The translations under genes were made by a program, and so were the position numbers. From Dokdonella sp. (GTDB lineage: Bacteria > Pseudomonadota > Gammaproteobacteria > Xanthomonadales > Rhodanobacteraceae), in the NCBI RefSeq assembly GCF_019634815.1, contig NZ_JAHCAP010000001.1:248001-312000 (forward strand): a DNA stretch of 64,000 nt, read 5' to 3'. This document shows positions 28,497 through 39,587 of this stretch, piece after piece (position 1 is the first letter of the stretch; each line of letters begins with the position of its first letter). Below the pieces are notes generated by a model. It saw only the letters and a program-made list of their open reading frames with translations, had not been told where the DNA came from and made no database searches.

Positions 28497-29459
28497 ATGA
28501 GGTCGAATTTCCGCACGATGATTTGCTTGCTGCCGATGCATGCCGTGCTCGGCGTGCTGGCGTGCTGCGCATTGGGTACCCGCGCGATGGCGCAGACAAC
28601 CGCCGCGTCGGCTTCCGCTGCGCGGGAACCCGGACTGGAGCAACTGGGCGATGAATTGCGGTCCGCCATCTCGGCGCTCGCGGATGCGGGCGCATTCGGC
28701 GCGGTGAGGCTCGAGGATCTCCATCTGGACCTGCGGATTCCCGCGCACCGAATGAACGATCTGGGGCTCGTCGTTGACAGTGCCTATCCCGCGCAGGATG
28801 GCGTGCTGGTGCTCGGTGTCACGCCTGGGTTGCAGGCCGGGAAGATGGGCGTGCGCGCGGGTGATCGAATCGTCGCGATCAACACGGTTTCGTTGTCTGG
28901 TGGCGACCAGGCGGTCGCGCGCCTGCGCGAAGTGGTCGCGGGGCTGCCCGACCGTGCAGCCATCGCGCTCACGGTATCGCGGGGCGGCCAGCCCCTTGAG
29001 CTGAAGGGTGCGGTGAGCAGCCGACGCCTGCCTGCGATGCGCCTGCAGGTGGGCGAGGCCCCCACCACAGCGGATGCCACGGCAAGGCCTGCAGCCGGTT
29101 GCGGTCGGATCAGCGATTTCGATGTCGCTCCGCGCCAGCGCCAGTTGCACGCGGCGCGGGTGCTGACGATCGACGGCCAGCTTGCTGGGCCGAGCGATTC
29201 GCATGTCTTCCGTGTCGGCGCGGGTTCGCACACGCTCGAGGTCGGGGAACGGATTGATCCGAAATATCTGCCGTTCAACGACCGTCAGCGCCAAGCGGGT
29301 GAACGCGGGCATGCGGGCAAGAAGCTCGAGGTCGTGGTTGCACCAAACACGACCTTGATGATTGCGGCGCGCCTGATTCCGGCGAAACTTGGCGACTGGC
29401 GCGGTGGGGCCTACTGGGAACCGGTGATGTGGAAGAGTAGCGAAGAAGCCTGTCCTTAG
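28497..29459 (+). CDS. Exported PDZ-domain protein
   Basis: A 320-aa protein with a long signal peptide ending ALGTRAMA before QTTA. Residues about 75-180 form a PDZ domain (LGLVVDSAYPAQDGVLVLGVTPGLQAGKMGVRAGDRIVAINTVSL). The C-terminal third (SDFDVAPRQRQLHAARVLTIDGQL, AGSHTLEVGERI) resembles carboxypeptidase-regulatory or PEGA-like beta domains. No protease domain is seen. The ATG at 28497 follows GAGGTGAGGG. Third gene of the sigma factor operon, 18 bases after the membrane protein. It could be a periplasmic sensor or scaffold, which is inference. Confidence 0.75.
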   Translation: MRSNFRTMICLLPMHAVLGVLACCALGTRAMAQTTAASASAAREPGLEQLGDELRSAISALADAGAFGAVRLEDLHLDLRIPAHRMNDLGLVVDSAYPAQDGVLVLGVTPGLQAGKMGVRAGDRIVAINTVSLSGGDQAVARLREVVAGLPDRAAIALTVSRGGQPLELKGAVSSRRLPAMRLQVGEAPTTADATARPAAGCGRISDFDVAPRQRQLHAARVLTIDGQLAGPSDSHVFRVGAGSHTLEVGERIDPKYLPFNDRQRQAGERGHAGKKLEVVVAPNTTLMIAARLIPAKLGDWRGGAYWEPVMWKSSEEACP

Positions 29460-29856
29460 CGTTCTGGCCTGCCAGAGCGTGAACGACATCGGTCGAGCTT
29501 CGCCAAGATCGATGCCGCCGTGGTGGTCCAACGGAGCGGCTGGCAGCGGGCGTTGCCGTTCCGTACGAGGCGATCCATTCGCTTGGCGAGTTGTCCCATG
29601 CTTTTGAAAGAACAGCGGCGGATGGCCTTTTTGGTGATGCGGCCGAAGGAGCGCTTATCCTGATGCGGTTCGATGGGTGTTCCCGGGTGGCAATTCGCGT
29701 CGCGACATCGCCTGGGAAAATTGCGGCAAGCAACTGCGGTGTTGATTGCGTGTGGTTGCGGGAGATGACATCGGATGCAGTGGGCAAGGGATGCGGCGCG
29801 TGTCTTTCGGCAAGGGTCGCATCGACACGCTGGCATGCTTGCGCGATGATCGACGC
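29460..29856. other. Gene-free interval upstream of pdxJ
   Basis: About 400 bases between the PDZ protein stop and pdxJ. The open frames here have no credible ribosome sites or family features. The sequence is less GC-rich than the flanking genes around 29590-29760. I see no clear terminator or repeat; a promoter for pdxJ must lie here or in the preceding operon. Confidence 0.45.
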
Positions 29857-30624
29857 ATGACCGCGCTCAGTGTCAACGTCAACAAGATCGCCGTGCTGCG
29901 CAATTCGCGCGGCCATTTTCTGCCGGATCCGCTGACGGCTGCGCAGGTTGCGATCGCCGCAGGCTGCCACGGCATTACCGTGCATCCGCGCCCGGATGAG
30001 CGGCATATCCGCGCGGACGATGTCATGCGCATCGCCGCGGCGTTGCCCGATACGATCGAATTCAACATCGAGGGCAATCCCTTTGCGCATGCGCGGGGTG
30101 GCTATCCCGGTTTGCTCGAACTGGTCCGCGCCAGTCGCCCGGCGCAAGTAACCCTGGTACCCGATGGCGATGGCCAGCTCACCTCGGATCATGGTTTCGA
30201 TTTGGTGCGGGACGCCGAGCGCTTGGCGCCTTTGGTACGCGAGTTCAAGGCGCTGGGGTCGCGGGTGAGCCTGTTCGTCGATCCCGATGTACGCGATATC
30301 GGGAGGGCTGCGGACATTGGCGCAGACCGGATCGAGATCTACACCGAAGCATTCGCGCGCGCGTTTGCGGCGGGTGACTCACGCAAGGCACTGGCCGACT
30401 GCGTGCGCACCGCCGAGCAGGCGCTCGCGGCCGGATTGGGCGTGAATGCGGGCCACGATCTCGACCAGCGCAATCTCGTCGCGCTGATCGCCGCGATTCC
30501 GTTCCTCGCCGAAGTATCGATCGGCCATGCCCTGATCAGCGAAGCCTTGTACGCGGGCCTTGCTTCGACCGTGGCTGCCTATCTTGCTGCGCTGGCGCAA
30601 GCAGGTCGCACAGCCAAGCGCTGA
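29857..30624 (+). CDS. pdxJ: Pyridoxine 5'-phosphate synthase
   Basis: A 255-aa TIM-barrel enzyme that condenses 1-deoxyxylulose 5-phosphate with 1-amino-acetone 3-phosphate to make pyridoxine 5'-phosphate, the last ring-forming step of vitamin B6 synthesis. Key motifs: [81 protein letters not shown] and [12 protein letters not shown]. Start at 29857 gives the normal length. It is convergent with the second exbD gene, matching the tonB-exbB-exbD1-exbD2-pdxJ neighbourhood I recall from Xanthomonas. Confidence 0.95.
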   Translation: MTALSVNVNKIAVLRNSRGHFLPDPLTAAQVAIAAGCHGITVHPRPDERHIRADDVMRIAAALPDTIEFNIEGNPFAHARGGYPGLLELVRASRPAQVTLVPDGDGQLTSDHGFDLVRDAERLAPLVREFKALGSRVSLFVDPDVRDIGRAADIGADRIEIYTEAFARAFAAGDSRKALADCVRTAEQALAAGLGVNAGHDLDQRNLVALIAAIPFLAEVSIGHALISEALYAGLASTVAAYLAALAQAGRTAKR

Positions 30625-30670
30625 GCGGCGCGAGCTTGATTGCGGCGGCAAGCCGTCGAGACTGCTCGGG

Positions 30671-31072
30671 TCAAGGCGTTGCAGTTCCTTCGATACGAAT
30701 GGATTCCAGCCCGCTCGACTGTGCAATGCCGAGTGCCGCTGCGACCGCTTCGTAGCGTGTCTCGCGATCGGAATGGATTTCGAGCACGGGTGGCGGGGCT
30801 TGCTGTGCCCAGACCGAGAGCGTCTTGCCAAGTGCACTGCGGTTCACGGCGTGACCATCGAGGAACAATTCACCGGTTGAGAGGATCGAAAGCGTCGCCG
30901 TACGCGGTGACGGCGCGGCTTGACCACCTGCCAGCGGCAGCGGGAGTTTCTTCATCGTCAGCGGCGCCGCGATCATCAGGATCACGACCAACGCAAGCAG
31001 GACGTCGATCAAGGGCGTGACATTGATTTCGGCATGCGCGTGCGCGGCTTGGAAGCGAAGGCTGGAGCTCAT
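30671..31072 (-). CDS. exbD2: Biopolymer transport protein ExbD (second copy)
   Basis: A 133-aa ExbD/TolR protein with one transmembrane helix (INVTPLIDVLLALVVILMIAAP), containing the conserved Asp that carries protons, and a periplasmic domain. It differs clearly from the upstream ExbD (for example LSILSTGELFLDGHAVNRS). It lies 132 bases downstream of exbD1 behind a strong terminator-like hairpin, so it may be expressed less or separately. In Xanthomonas campestris an exbD2 at this position is dispensable for iron uptake but matters in plant interactions; here the role is unknown. Confidence 0.9.
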   Translation of the reverse strand: MSSSLRFQAAHAHAEINVTPLIDVLLALVVILMIAAPLTMKKLPLPLAGGQAAPSPRTATLSILSTGELFLDGHAVNRSALGKTLSVWAQQAPPPVLEIHSDRETRYEAVAAALGIAQSSGLESIRIEGTATP

Positions 31073-31139
31073 CGTCGTTCTCCCGTGAGTTGCCCGGCGA
31101 TCTCAGGCTACGCCTGTCCAGCGAACATGCGCAAGCCGG

Positions 31140-31178
31140 CCGCAAACAAGAACGGCGCCGCGGGTGAGGCGGCGCCGT
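31140..31178 (-). terminator. Rho-independent terminator after exbD1
   Basis: A perfect 10-base stem (31152-31161 with 31169-31178, ACGGCGCCGC and its complement) around a 7-base loop. Read on the minus strand, the stem is followed by TTCTTGTTTG (31142-31151 reversed), a T-rich tract. It is placed 26 bases beyond the exbD1 stop and separates it from exbD2. Confidence 0.75.
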
Positions 31179-31204
31179 CCTGAACTTGCGATTGCGCTTC
31201 GACC

Positions 31205-31624
31205 TTACTGGTCGTTCGCCCCGGTCGTCATGAAGCCGAGCTTGACCATGCCTGCGCTCTTGGCTTCGGCCATCACGGTGGCGATCTTCTGCCATTGGGT
31301 CGGCTTGTCGGCCCGGATCTGCAATTCCGGCTGCGGGCTCTTCTGCGCCGCAACGCGCAACTGGGCCTGCAGGATCGCATCCGTCACCGGCTCGTCGTTC
31401 CAGTACAAATCTCCGTTTTCCTTGATCGCAAGATCAATGGGTTCCGGTGGGTTGTCCTGCTGGACGTTCGGATTGGCCTGCGGCAGGTCGATCCGGATCT
31501 TGTGCGACATCAAGGGCGCCGTGATCATGAAGATGATCAGCAGCACCAGCATCACGTCGACGAGCGGCGTGACGTTGATTTCCGCCATCGGGCCACCGCC
31601 CGAACCACCCGCGCTCATGCCCAT
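31205..31624 (-). CDS. exbD: Biopolymer transport protein ExbD (first copy)
   Basis: A 139-aa ExbD/TolR protein. After a Gly-rich start ([16 protein letters not shown]) comes the transmembrane helix [23 protein letters not shown] with the proton-carrying Asp, then a periplasmic domain ([22 protein letters not shown]). With ExbB it uses the proton gradient to energise TonB. Its start follows the exbB stop by 3 bases, so the two are one operon. A terminator follows. Confidence 0.94.
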   Translation of the reverse strand: MGMSAGGSGGGPMAEINVTPLVDVMLVLLIIFMITAPLMSHKIRIDLPQANPNVQQDNPPEPIDLAIKENGDLYWNDEPVTDAILQAQLRVAAQKSPQPELQIRADKPTQWQKIATVMAEAKSAGMVKLGFMTTGANDQ

Positions 31625-31627
31625 GGC

Positions 31628-32416
31628 TTACTTCCTCGCTGCGACCGGTGCGACGCCGGCTTCGACACGCGAACCGGTGGCAAAGAAGTCGTGCAGGTCA
31701 TGTGCGAATTCGTCGAAGCGCGCATAGATGATGCGGTTCTGACGCACGTAGAAGTTGTAACCGAGCACGGCCGGAATCGCCACGAACAGACCAAACGCGG
31801 TCATGATCAAGGCTTCGCCCACCGGACCAGCCACCGCTTCCATCGAGGCGTTGCCCGAGGCGGCGATCTTGATCAGGGCGTGGTAAATGCCCCACACGGT
31901 GCCGAGCAGACCGACGAATGGTGCCGAGGAACCGACCGTGGCAAGCAGGGTCATGCCGCCTTCCAAGCGCAGGCTCTCGCGGGCGACCGCCTGGCGCAGG
32001 GCGCGATCGATGAACTCGGAACGGTTGAGGGCCTCGACCAGTCGGCTGCCCTCGTTGCGCTGGTGGTGCGCGGCGGCTTGCGCGGCGTCGAGCGCGATCT
32101 TCGAGAACGGTTCGCTGCGCGGCTGATCCTCGAGGAAGCGCACGGCATCCTGCGCCGAAGGCGTGTCCCAGAACGTGCCAATGACCTTTTCCATGCGCGC
32201 CCGGATCATGCTGTTACGCAGGAAGTTGGCGACAATGAAGTAGATCGAGCCGATCGACATCACGACCAGCGTGACAAACACGATCCAGCCGAGGACGTCG
32301 AAATTGTGGATGAGGTCGCTGAACCCCATCTGGCTCATGGCGGCGGCGTTGCCGCCACTGCCGGGAACGACAGCAGGCTGAGCCGCTGCGGTTGACTGAG
32401 AGGCATCTTGCTGCAT
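31628..32416 (-). CDS. exbB: Biopolymer transport protein ExbB (MotA/TolQ/ExbB proton channel)
   Basis: A 262-aa inner membrane protein with a periplasmic Ala/Gln-rich N-terminus, a first transmembrane helix ([22 protein letters not shown]), a cytoplasmic loop and two more helices including the conserved [27 protein letters not shown] and [24 protein letters not shown]. It forms the channel that drives TonB. Lies between tonB (10 bases) and exbD (3 bases) on the minus strand. Confidence 0.94.
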   Translation of the reverse strand: MQQDASQSTAAAQPAVVPGSGGNAAAMSQMGFSDLIHNFDVLGWIVFVTLVVMSIGSIYFIVANFLRNSMIRARMEKVIGTFWDTPSAQDAVRFLEDQPRSEPFSKIALDAAQAAAHHQRNEGSRLVEALNRSEFIDRALRQAVARESLRLEGGMTLLATVGSSAPFVGLLGTVWGIYHALIKIAASGNASMEAVAGPVGEALIMTAFGLFVAIPAVLGYNFYVRQNRIIYARFDEFAHDLHDFFATGSRVEAGVAPVAARK

Positions 32417-32425
32417 GGCTCTACC

Positions 32426-33082
32426 CTACTCGTTCAAGTTGAAGTCAATCGGAACCAAGGCATAACCCTGCGCGGGCTTGCCACCCTTAGAACCCGGATT
32501 GAACTTCCAGGTCTTCACTGCTTCGATCGCGGCCTGGTCAAGCAAGCGGGATCCGCTGCTCTTCTGGACCGTGACTTCCACTGCACTACCGTCTTCACCC
32601 ACCAGCACCCTGAGGATCACCTTGCCTTGCTGGCGCTGGCGCAACGCCTGCGGCGGATACCGCGGCGGACGCATCTTACGGTAGCTGATGTTTTCGCTCG
32701 GTGCGATGTCGGCCGGCGGTGGCGGCGGTGCCGGTGGAGCCGGCGGCGGTGCCGGAACCGACATCGGCGTTTGCTCTTCGACGATCGGCGGAGCCGGTGG
32801 CGGCGGCGGCGCCTTCGGCGGCGGCTGCACCTTCTCGATGATCTTCGGCGGCGGCTTCTTCGGAGGCTCCGGCGGCGGCGGTGGTGGTGGTGGTGGTGGT
32901 GGTGGCGGCTCGATGAACTCGACCATCACCTTCTTGTCGACGGTCTTGTCCTTGCTCGGCGGCGGCGCGACGGGCGCCATGATCATGGCGAACGCAAAGG
33001 CGTGCAACGCGAATGCACTGCTGAACGCGGTCACGCGCTGCCAGCTGAACTGCTTGCCGCCAGATTGGGAATGATCTGCCAT
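32426..33082 (-). CDS. tonB: Energy-transducing protein TonB
   Basis: A 218-aa protein with an N-terminal signal-anchor helix (VTAFSSAFALHAFAFAMIMAPVAPP), a long Pro-rich periplasmic spacer with 13 consecutive Pro after FIE and then EPPKKPPPK, and a C-terminal TonB domain (YPPQALRQRQQGKVILRVLVGEDGSAVEVTVQKSSGSRLLDQAA). It couples the inner-membrane proton motive force to TonB-dependent receptors such as the one at 42267. The start at 33082 (MADHSQSGG) places the anchor helix normally; the frame is open to 33193 but the extension is Arg-rich and unlike TonB. First gene of tonB-exbB-exbD. Confidence 0.93.
   Translation of the reverse strand: MADHSQSGGKQFSWQRVTAFSSAFALHAFAFAMIMAPVAPPPSKDKTVDKKVMVEFIEPPPPPPPPPPPPPEPPKKPPPKIIEKVQPPPKAPPPPPAPPIVEEQTPMSVPAPPPAPPAPPPPPADIAPSENISYRKMRPPRYPPQALRQRQQGKVILRVLVGEDGSAVEVTVQKSSGSRLLDQAAIEAVKTWKFNPGSKGGKPAQGYALVPIDFNLNE
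32870..32908 (-). repeat. Trinucleotide run encoding 13 prolines in TonB
   Basis: Thirteen consecutive CCN codons on the minus strand (mostly CCA, then CCG), seen on the plus strand as a GGC/GGT run. Such runs can change length by slippage and would lengthen or shorten the TonB spacer in frame. Confidence 0.8.
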
Positions 33083-33312
33083 CAGAGATTGACCAACGAG
33101 ATTATGTCTGTGCGGCCGCCCAAGCGCTGCTCGACTTCGACCCGTCGAAGCCGCAGCGAAAGAACGCGAGTCCGACACGGTACAACACCGCATGCCGGTC
33201 CGACAAGCGCCCGGGCGGGCTTCCCGGCCCGTTGACGCTTCTTTTCGTTCTCACGAGACGCGCCAATGGTTCCATTCGCAAGCATGGCAACGCAGCCCAG
33301 TGGGTTCAGGGG

Positions 33313-34590
33313 TTATTTTTTCTTGCCGGCGTGAATCTTGGCGCCCTTCTTGACAGCCTGTAGCCGTTGGTCGGCCATCGTCTTGGCGCTCGGAAAGGAA
33401 GCCGCTTTTTGCCAGTCCGCGGTTGCGGCCGCGGTTTGCCCGAGGTCGTTCTGGGCATCGCCGCGCAGCAGGTAGGCCTCGCCTTCCTGACGCAATCCAC
33501 CCTTGCTGATCGCCTGACTCAGCGAGTCGACGGCAGCCTTCGAATTGCCGGCATAGAACTGCAGGTAGCCGAGCTGGTATTGGACGTTGCCGTCCTTGGC
33601 CAGTGGTGCGGCCTTGCCATAGGCGTCAAGCGCACAGGGATCGTCTTCGGCCTGCATGCACAGGTCGCCGAGCAACTTGTAGTTTTCGAGATCGCCTTTC
33701 AGGACGTTGTTGGCGAGGCCTTCCTTGATGATGGCAGCACCATCCTTGGGCTTATCGGCCATCGAATACAACTTGGCCAGCTGTGAATAGTCATCGGCGG
33801 TGTTGAACAAGCCGTCGGCCTTGGCCTTCGCCAACACCTGCAGTGCCTGATCGGGCTTCTCGCCCTGGATGTAGACCTGGGCAAGCTGGTTGATCAGCTT
33901 CTTGTTGTTCGGGTCCTTCGCCAGCATGCCCTGCACGACCTTGGCGGCCTCGTCGTACTGATCGAGTTCGAAGTAGCTCGCCATGAGGATCTGCGACCAG
34001 CTGTCGTTGGGCTTTTCTGCCGTCGCGATCGCCTGCTTCATGTTGTCAATCGCCGGCTGAAACTTGTCGAGGCGATAGTAGGCATTGGCCTTGAGCGCAA
34101 GTTCATCGGCGTTCTGCGAGCCGGTCAACTTTTCCCATTGCTCGAGGCTTGCGAGCGAGTCTTCGTATTTTTCGCTCTGCAGCTGCATCTGGGCGAGACG
34201 ATAGAGCAGACTGAACTGCGACTTGTTGGGCAGCGCATCGAGTGCCAGGGCCTTCTTGTAGCCGTCGATCGCTTCGTCGGACTTGTCCGCATTCCATGCG
34301 ATCGTGCCCAGCAATTCATTGGCGAACGCCTTGGCGTAGGGGCTGGCCTTGCCCGAAGCAAGCACCTTTTCCGCATAGGGCCGGGCTTCGCTGTCCTTGC
34401 CGTCATTGAGCAAGTCCGCGGCCTTGTTGAGCGCGGTCTGCTCACTCGAACCGAGCGAAACCTTGGGTTCCTTGCGAGTCGCGTGCGGGTAAGCGTCGAC
34501 GTCCTTTTTCGCGTCACGGGCAAAGGTGGCGGTCGAGAACGCCAAGCCGATTGCGCACAATGCCATCAGGAAACCATTCACGCGTTTCAT
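33313..34590 (-). CDS. Exported tetratricopeptide-repeat protein
   Basis: A 425-aa protein with a signal peptide (MKRVNGFLMALCAIGLAFSTATFA before RDAKK) and about ten TPR units, for example ALNKAADLLNDGKDSEARPYAEKVLASGKASPYAKAFANELLGTIAW and QIAMASYFELDQYDEAAKVVQG-like pairs. It is periplasmic and probably a protein-interaction scaffold. It lies 230 bases upstream of tonB and 132 bases downstream of gyrB, all on the minus strand, as in related genomes. The C-terminus is basic (KKGAKIHAGKKK). The start at 34590 is preceded by GGGG in a weak ribosome site. Confidence 0.82.
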   Translation of the reverse strand: MKRVNGFLMALCAIGLAFSTATFARDAKKDVDAYPHATRKEPKVSLGSSEQTALNKAADLLNDGKDSEARPYAEKVLASGKASPYAKAFANELLGTIAWNADKSDEAIDGYKKALALDALPNKSQFSLLYRLAQMQLQSEKYEDSLASLEQWEKLTGSQNADELALKANAYYRLDKFQPAIDNMKQAIATAEKPNDSWSQILMASYFELDQYDEAAKVVQGMLAKDPNNKKLINQLAQVYIQGEKPDQALQVLAKAKADGLFNTADDYSQLAKLYSMADKPKDGAAIIKEGLANNVLKGDLENYKLLGDLCMQAEDDPCALDAYGKAAPLAKDGNVQYQLGYLQFYAGNSKAAVDSLSQAISKGGLRQEGEAYLLRGDAQNDLGQTAAATADWQKAASFPSAKTMADQRLQAVKKGAKIHAGKKK

Positions 34591-34722
34591 GCGATTACCC
34601 CATAAGTACGAAAACTGTCGTTTGTATCGCTTGGTGAGTGGGCGAGCGTAGCGCTTCGACGGTGGCGCATACAAGCAAGCCTCGCCGTTGGATTGCATTT
34701 GGTGCGATGCGCAAAAGGCCGT

Positions 34723-37176
<2,454 letters not shown>

Positions 37177-38253
37177 TTATAGCAGCCGCTGTACCTTGGC
37201 TTGTTCCACGTGGAACCGGGTGATCGCGCCTGAAAACCCGGCGTGGTCAGGCGTCCACTCCGTGGCTGTCGCCAGAACCTGCGCGCCACAAGCCACGATC
37301 ATCTCGATCACCCTGCCCAGGTGCTCGCGATCGATTTCGGAGGCGAGATCATCCAGGCACAACACCGGCATCTCGCCATGACTGGCTCTGAAGCAAAACG
37401 CTTGCGCCATGAGCAGGGAAAAAGCCGCAAGCTTCTCCTGCCCCCGGGACAGGTGCTCCCTTCGCGGGGCAGCGGCAAAGCCGAGCGACCAGTCTGCGCG
37501 ATGGGGGCCGCGCGTGGTGTGCCCCCTCTCACGATCCCTGCCCAGCGTCGTCACCAGCTCGCCCGCCAGTGGCTGCTCCGGGTCGTGCCCAGACTGAAAG
37601 CTCAGACGTGGTACACCCAGTTCGGGCAAGAGTCGCTCCAGCAAAGGCAGCGCTTGGCCGACAAAGCGGTCGAAATACCGTGCACGCATCGCCGACAACG
37701 GTTCGCCCCATCGAGCCAGTTCCGCATTCCAAACCGGCAATTCCGCTTCCCCCGAACCACCGCGCAACAAGGCATTCCGTTGGCGCAAAGCGCGTTGGTA
37801 GCGAGACCAGGTCGACAAGAACTCCGGTTCCACGTGGAACACGCCCCAGTCGAGAAAACGTCGGCGCTCGTTGGCGCCACCGCTCAGCAAGGCATGGGAG
37901 CCAGGTTCGAAACACAGGACCGCGGAATGCCGCATGAGCTCGCCGACCGTGCATGGCTGGCCACCGACCCGCGCTTCGAGACGACCCTTTATCCTTCCGA
38001 TGGCAAGCCCGCGGTGATGGCGCCCGCGGCGCTGTTCGCTGTGTATCGTGTAGCCTTCACTGCCCTCTCGCACCAGCGCGTCGCGGGTGCCAGCGCGGAA
38101 GGATTGACCATGCGACAACAGGTAGGCCGCCTCCAGAATGGTCGTCTTCCCCGCGCCGTTCGCACCCACGAACAGGTTCCAGCCGGATTCAAGCGACAGC
38201 TCGACCGACTCGAACAGGCGCAGATCCGTGATCCGCAACGAAACCAGTTCCAC
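37177..38253 (-). CDS. recF: DNA replication and repair protein RecF
   Basis: A 358-aa SMC-like ATPase that helps load RecA at single-strand gaps. Walker A is GANGAGKTTILEA (near residue 30), the ABC signature is LSRGQEKLAAF, and Walker B is PVLCLDDLASEID. N-terminus LRITDLRLFESVELSL is canonical. Begins 27 bases after the dnaN stop on the minus strand and precedes gyrB. Confidence 0.97.
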   Translation of the reverse strand: MELVSLRITDLRLFESVELSLESGWNLFVGANGAGKTTILEAAYLLSHGQSFRAGTRDALVREGSEGYTIHSEQRRGRHHRGLAIGRIKGRLEARVGGQPCTVGELMRHSAVLCFEPGSHALLSGGANERRRFLDWGVFHVEPEFLSTWSRYQRALRQRNALLRGGSGEAELPVWNAELARWGEPLSAMRARYFDRFVGQALPLLERLLPELGVPRLSFQSGHDPEQPLAGELVTTLGRDRERGHTTRGPHRADWSLGFAAAPRREHLSRGQEKLAAFSLLMAQAFCFRASHGEMPVLCLDDLASEIDREHLGRVIEMIVACGAQVLATATEWTPDHAGFSGAITRFHVEQAKVQRLL

Positions 38254-38280
38254 GGTGGCGTGCTGTCGCGATGATCCGAC

Positions 38281-39381
38281 TCAGAGCCGCAGCGGCATGA
38301 CCACGTGCCGCGTGTCATCGGCATCTGGCTTGCGCAGCAGACAGCTGGATTGGCCGTCGCGCAGGCACAACAGGACTTCATCGGATTCGATGGCACCGAG
38401 CGCATCGAGCAGATAATTCACGTTGAAGCCGACGTTGAGTTCGGACACCCCGGTGCGCGCCTCGATCTCCTCGATCGCCTCTTCCTGCTCGGGATTGTGT
38501 GCAACGATCCGCAATTTGTTGGGCGAGACTTCGAGTTTCACGCCCCGATACTTCTCGTTGGACAGAATCGCGGCGCGTTGCAGGGCCTCGCGCATTTCGC
38601 CGCGCTGCACCCGCACTTCCTTGTCGGCACCGATCGGTATGACGGCTTCATAGTCAGGAAAACGGCCATCGACAAGTTTCGACGTGAAGGTCACGCCCTC
38701 GCGGCGGACGCGCAAGTGGTTGCGGGCAAATTCCAGTTCCACCGTGGCGTCTCCGGATTCGAACAGGCCTTGCAGCTCGTTGATGCCCTTGCGTGGAACG
38801 ATCACGTGTCGCGGCGAACTCACCTTGCCCTGCAGCTTCGCTTCGCTCATGGCCAGACGGTGCCCGTCCGTCGCCACACAGCGCAAGCTGTTCTCGCGCA
38901 AGTCGAACAACATGCCATTGAGGTAGTACCGCACATCCTGATTCGCCATCGCAAACGAAGTGCGCGACATCAGTTCCTTGAGCGTTGCCTCAGGCAGGCT
39001 GACGCGCTCAACCAGTTCGATGGAGTCAACCGTCGGGAATTCGCTCGCGGGCAAAGTCGCCAGGGTGTAACGCCCGCGCCCGGCATTGACGGTGACACGC
39101 TCACCATTGCGCTCCACCTTGATCCGGCAGCCATCAGGCAAGGCCCGGCAGATGTCGAAAAGCTTGCGCGCCGGCACGGTGACTTCCCCTGCGACCAGAT
39201 CATCGGCAGTCGTTTGTGCGCACATTTCCACTTCAAGATCAGTTGCCGTCAGCGTCACGCCGTTGGCATCGACGACCAGCAGGAGATTGGCGAGCACCGG
39301 CAAGGTATGCCTGCGCTCGACAACCCCGACCACTTGTTGCAGCCGCTTGAGTAGCGTTTCCCGTTGGATGCTGAAGCGCAT
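38281..39381 (-). CDS. dnaN: DNA polymerase III beta subunit (sliding clamp)
   Basis: A 366-aa protein that forms the ring-shaped clamp holding the replicative polymerase on DNA. N-terminal MRFSIQRETLLKRLQQVVGVVERRHTLPVLANLLL and C-terminal DTRHVVMPLRL are the family ends; the three clamp domains fill the length. It starts 206 bases after the dnaA stop, in the same orientation, and is followed by recF. Confidence 0.98.
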   Translation of the reverse strand: MRFSIQRETLLKRLQQVVGVVERRHTLPVLANLLLVVDANGVTLTATDLEVEMCAQTTADDLVAGEVTVPARKLFDICRALPDGCRIKVERNGERVTVNAGRGRYTLATLPASEFPTVDSIELVERVSLPEATLKELMSRTSFAMANQDVRYYLNGMLFDLRENSLRCVATDGHRLAMSEAKLQGKVSSPRHVIVPRKGINELQGLFESGDATVELEFARNHLRVRREGVTFTSKLVDGRFPDYEAVIPIGADKEVRVQRGEMREALQRAAILSNEKYRGVKLEVSPNKLRIVAHNPEQEEAIEEIEARTGVSELNVGFNVNYLLDALGAIESDEVLLCLRDGQSSCLLRKPDADDTRHVVMPLRL

Positions 39382-39587
39382 GGCCTGTCGTCCTGTCTTT
39401 GTCTTGTTGTGGAACGATATTGGTTGTTGGGCCTGTGAATTATGGAACTGGCCGATTATCTACATATAAATCAATGCGTTACGGTGTCGCGCGCAAAGAG
39501 CAACGGCGCAGCTTTCCTGTGCGTAAATGGTGCATAACTCTTTTGCACCGATCTGTCCACAGGTTCTACCTGTTTGTTCAACAGGGC
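39382..39587. other. AT-richer dnaA-dnaN gap with DnaA-box-like words
   Basis: The gap is clearly AT-richer than its surroundings, with GATTATCTACATATAAATC around 39454-39472. TTATCTACA (39456-39464) differs from the DnaA box TTATCCACA at one position; CTGTCCACA (39553-39561) differs at two. A short stem CCTGTT/AACAGG (39569-39585) lies just beyond the dnaA stop. It holds the dnaN promoter and could be part of the replication origin; the number of good boxes is too small to call it. Confidence 0.35.

Noticed and set aside
32868..32910. GGN repeat taken as a possible microsatellite or CRISPR-like array
   Set aside because: It is the codon run for the TonB polyproline tract; no spacers or repeat units.
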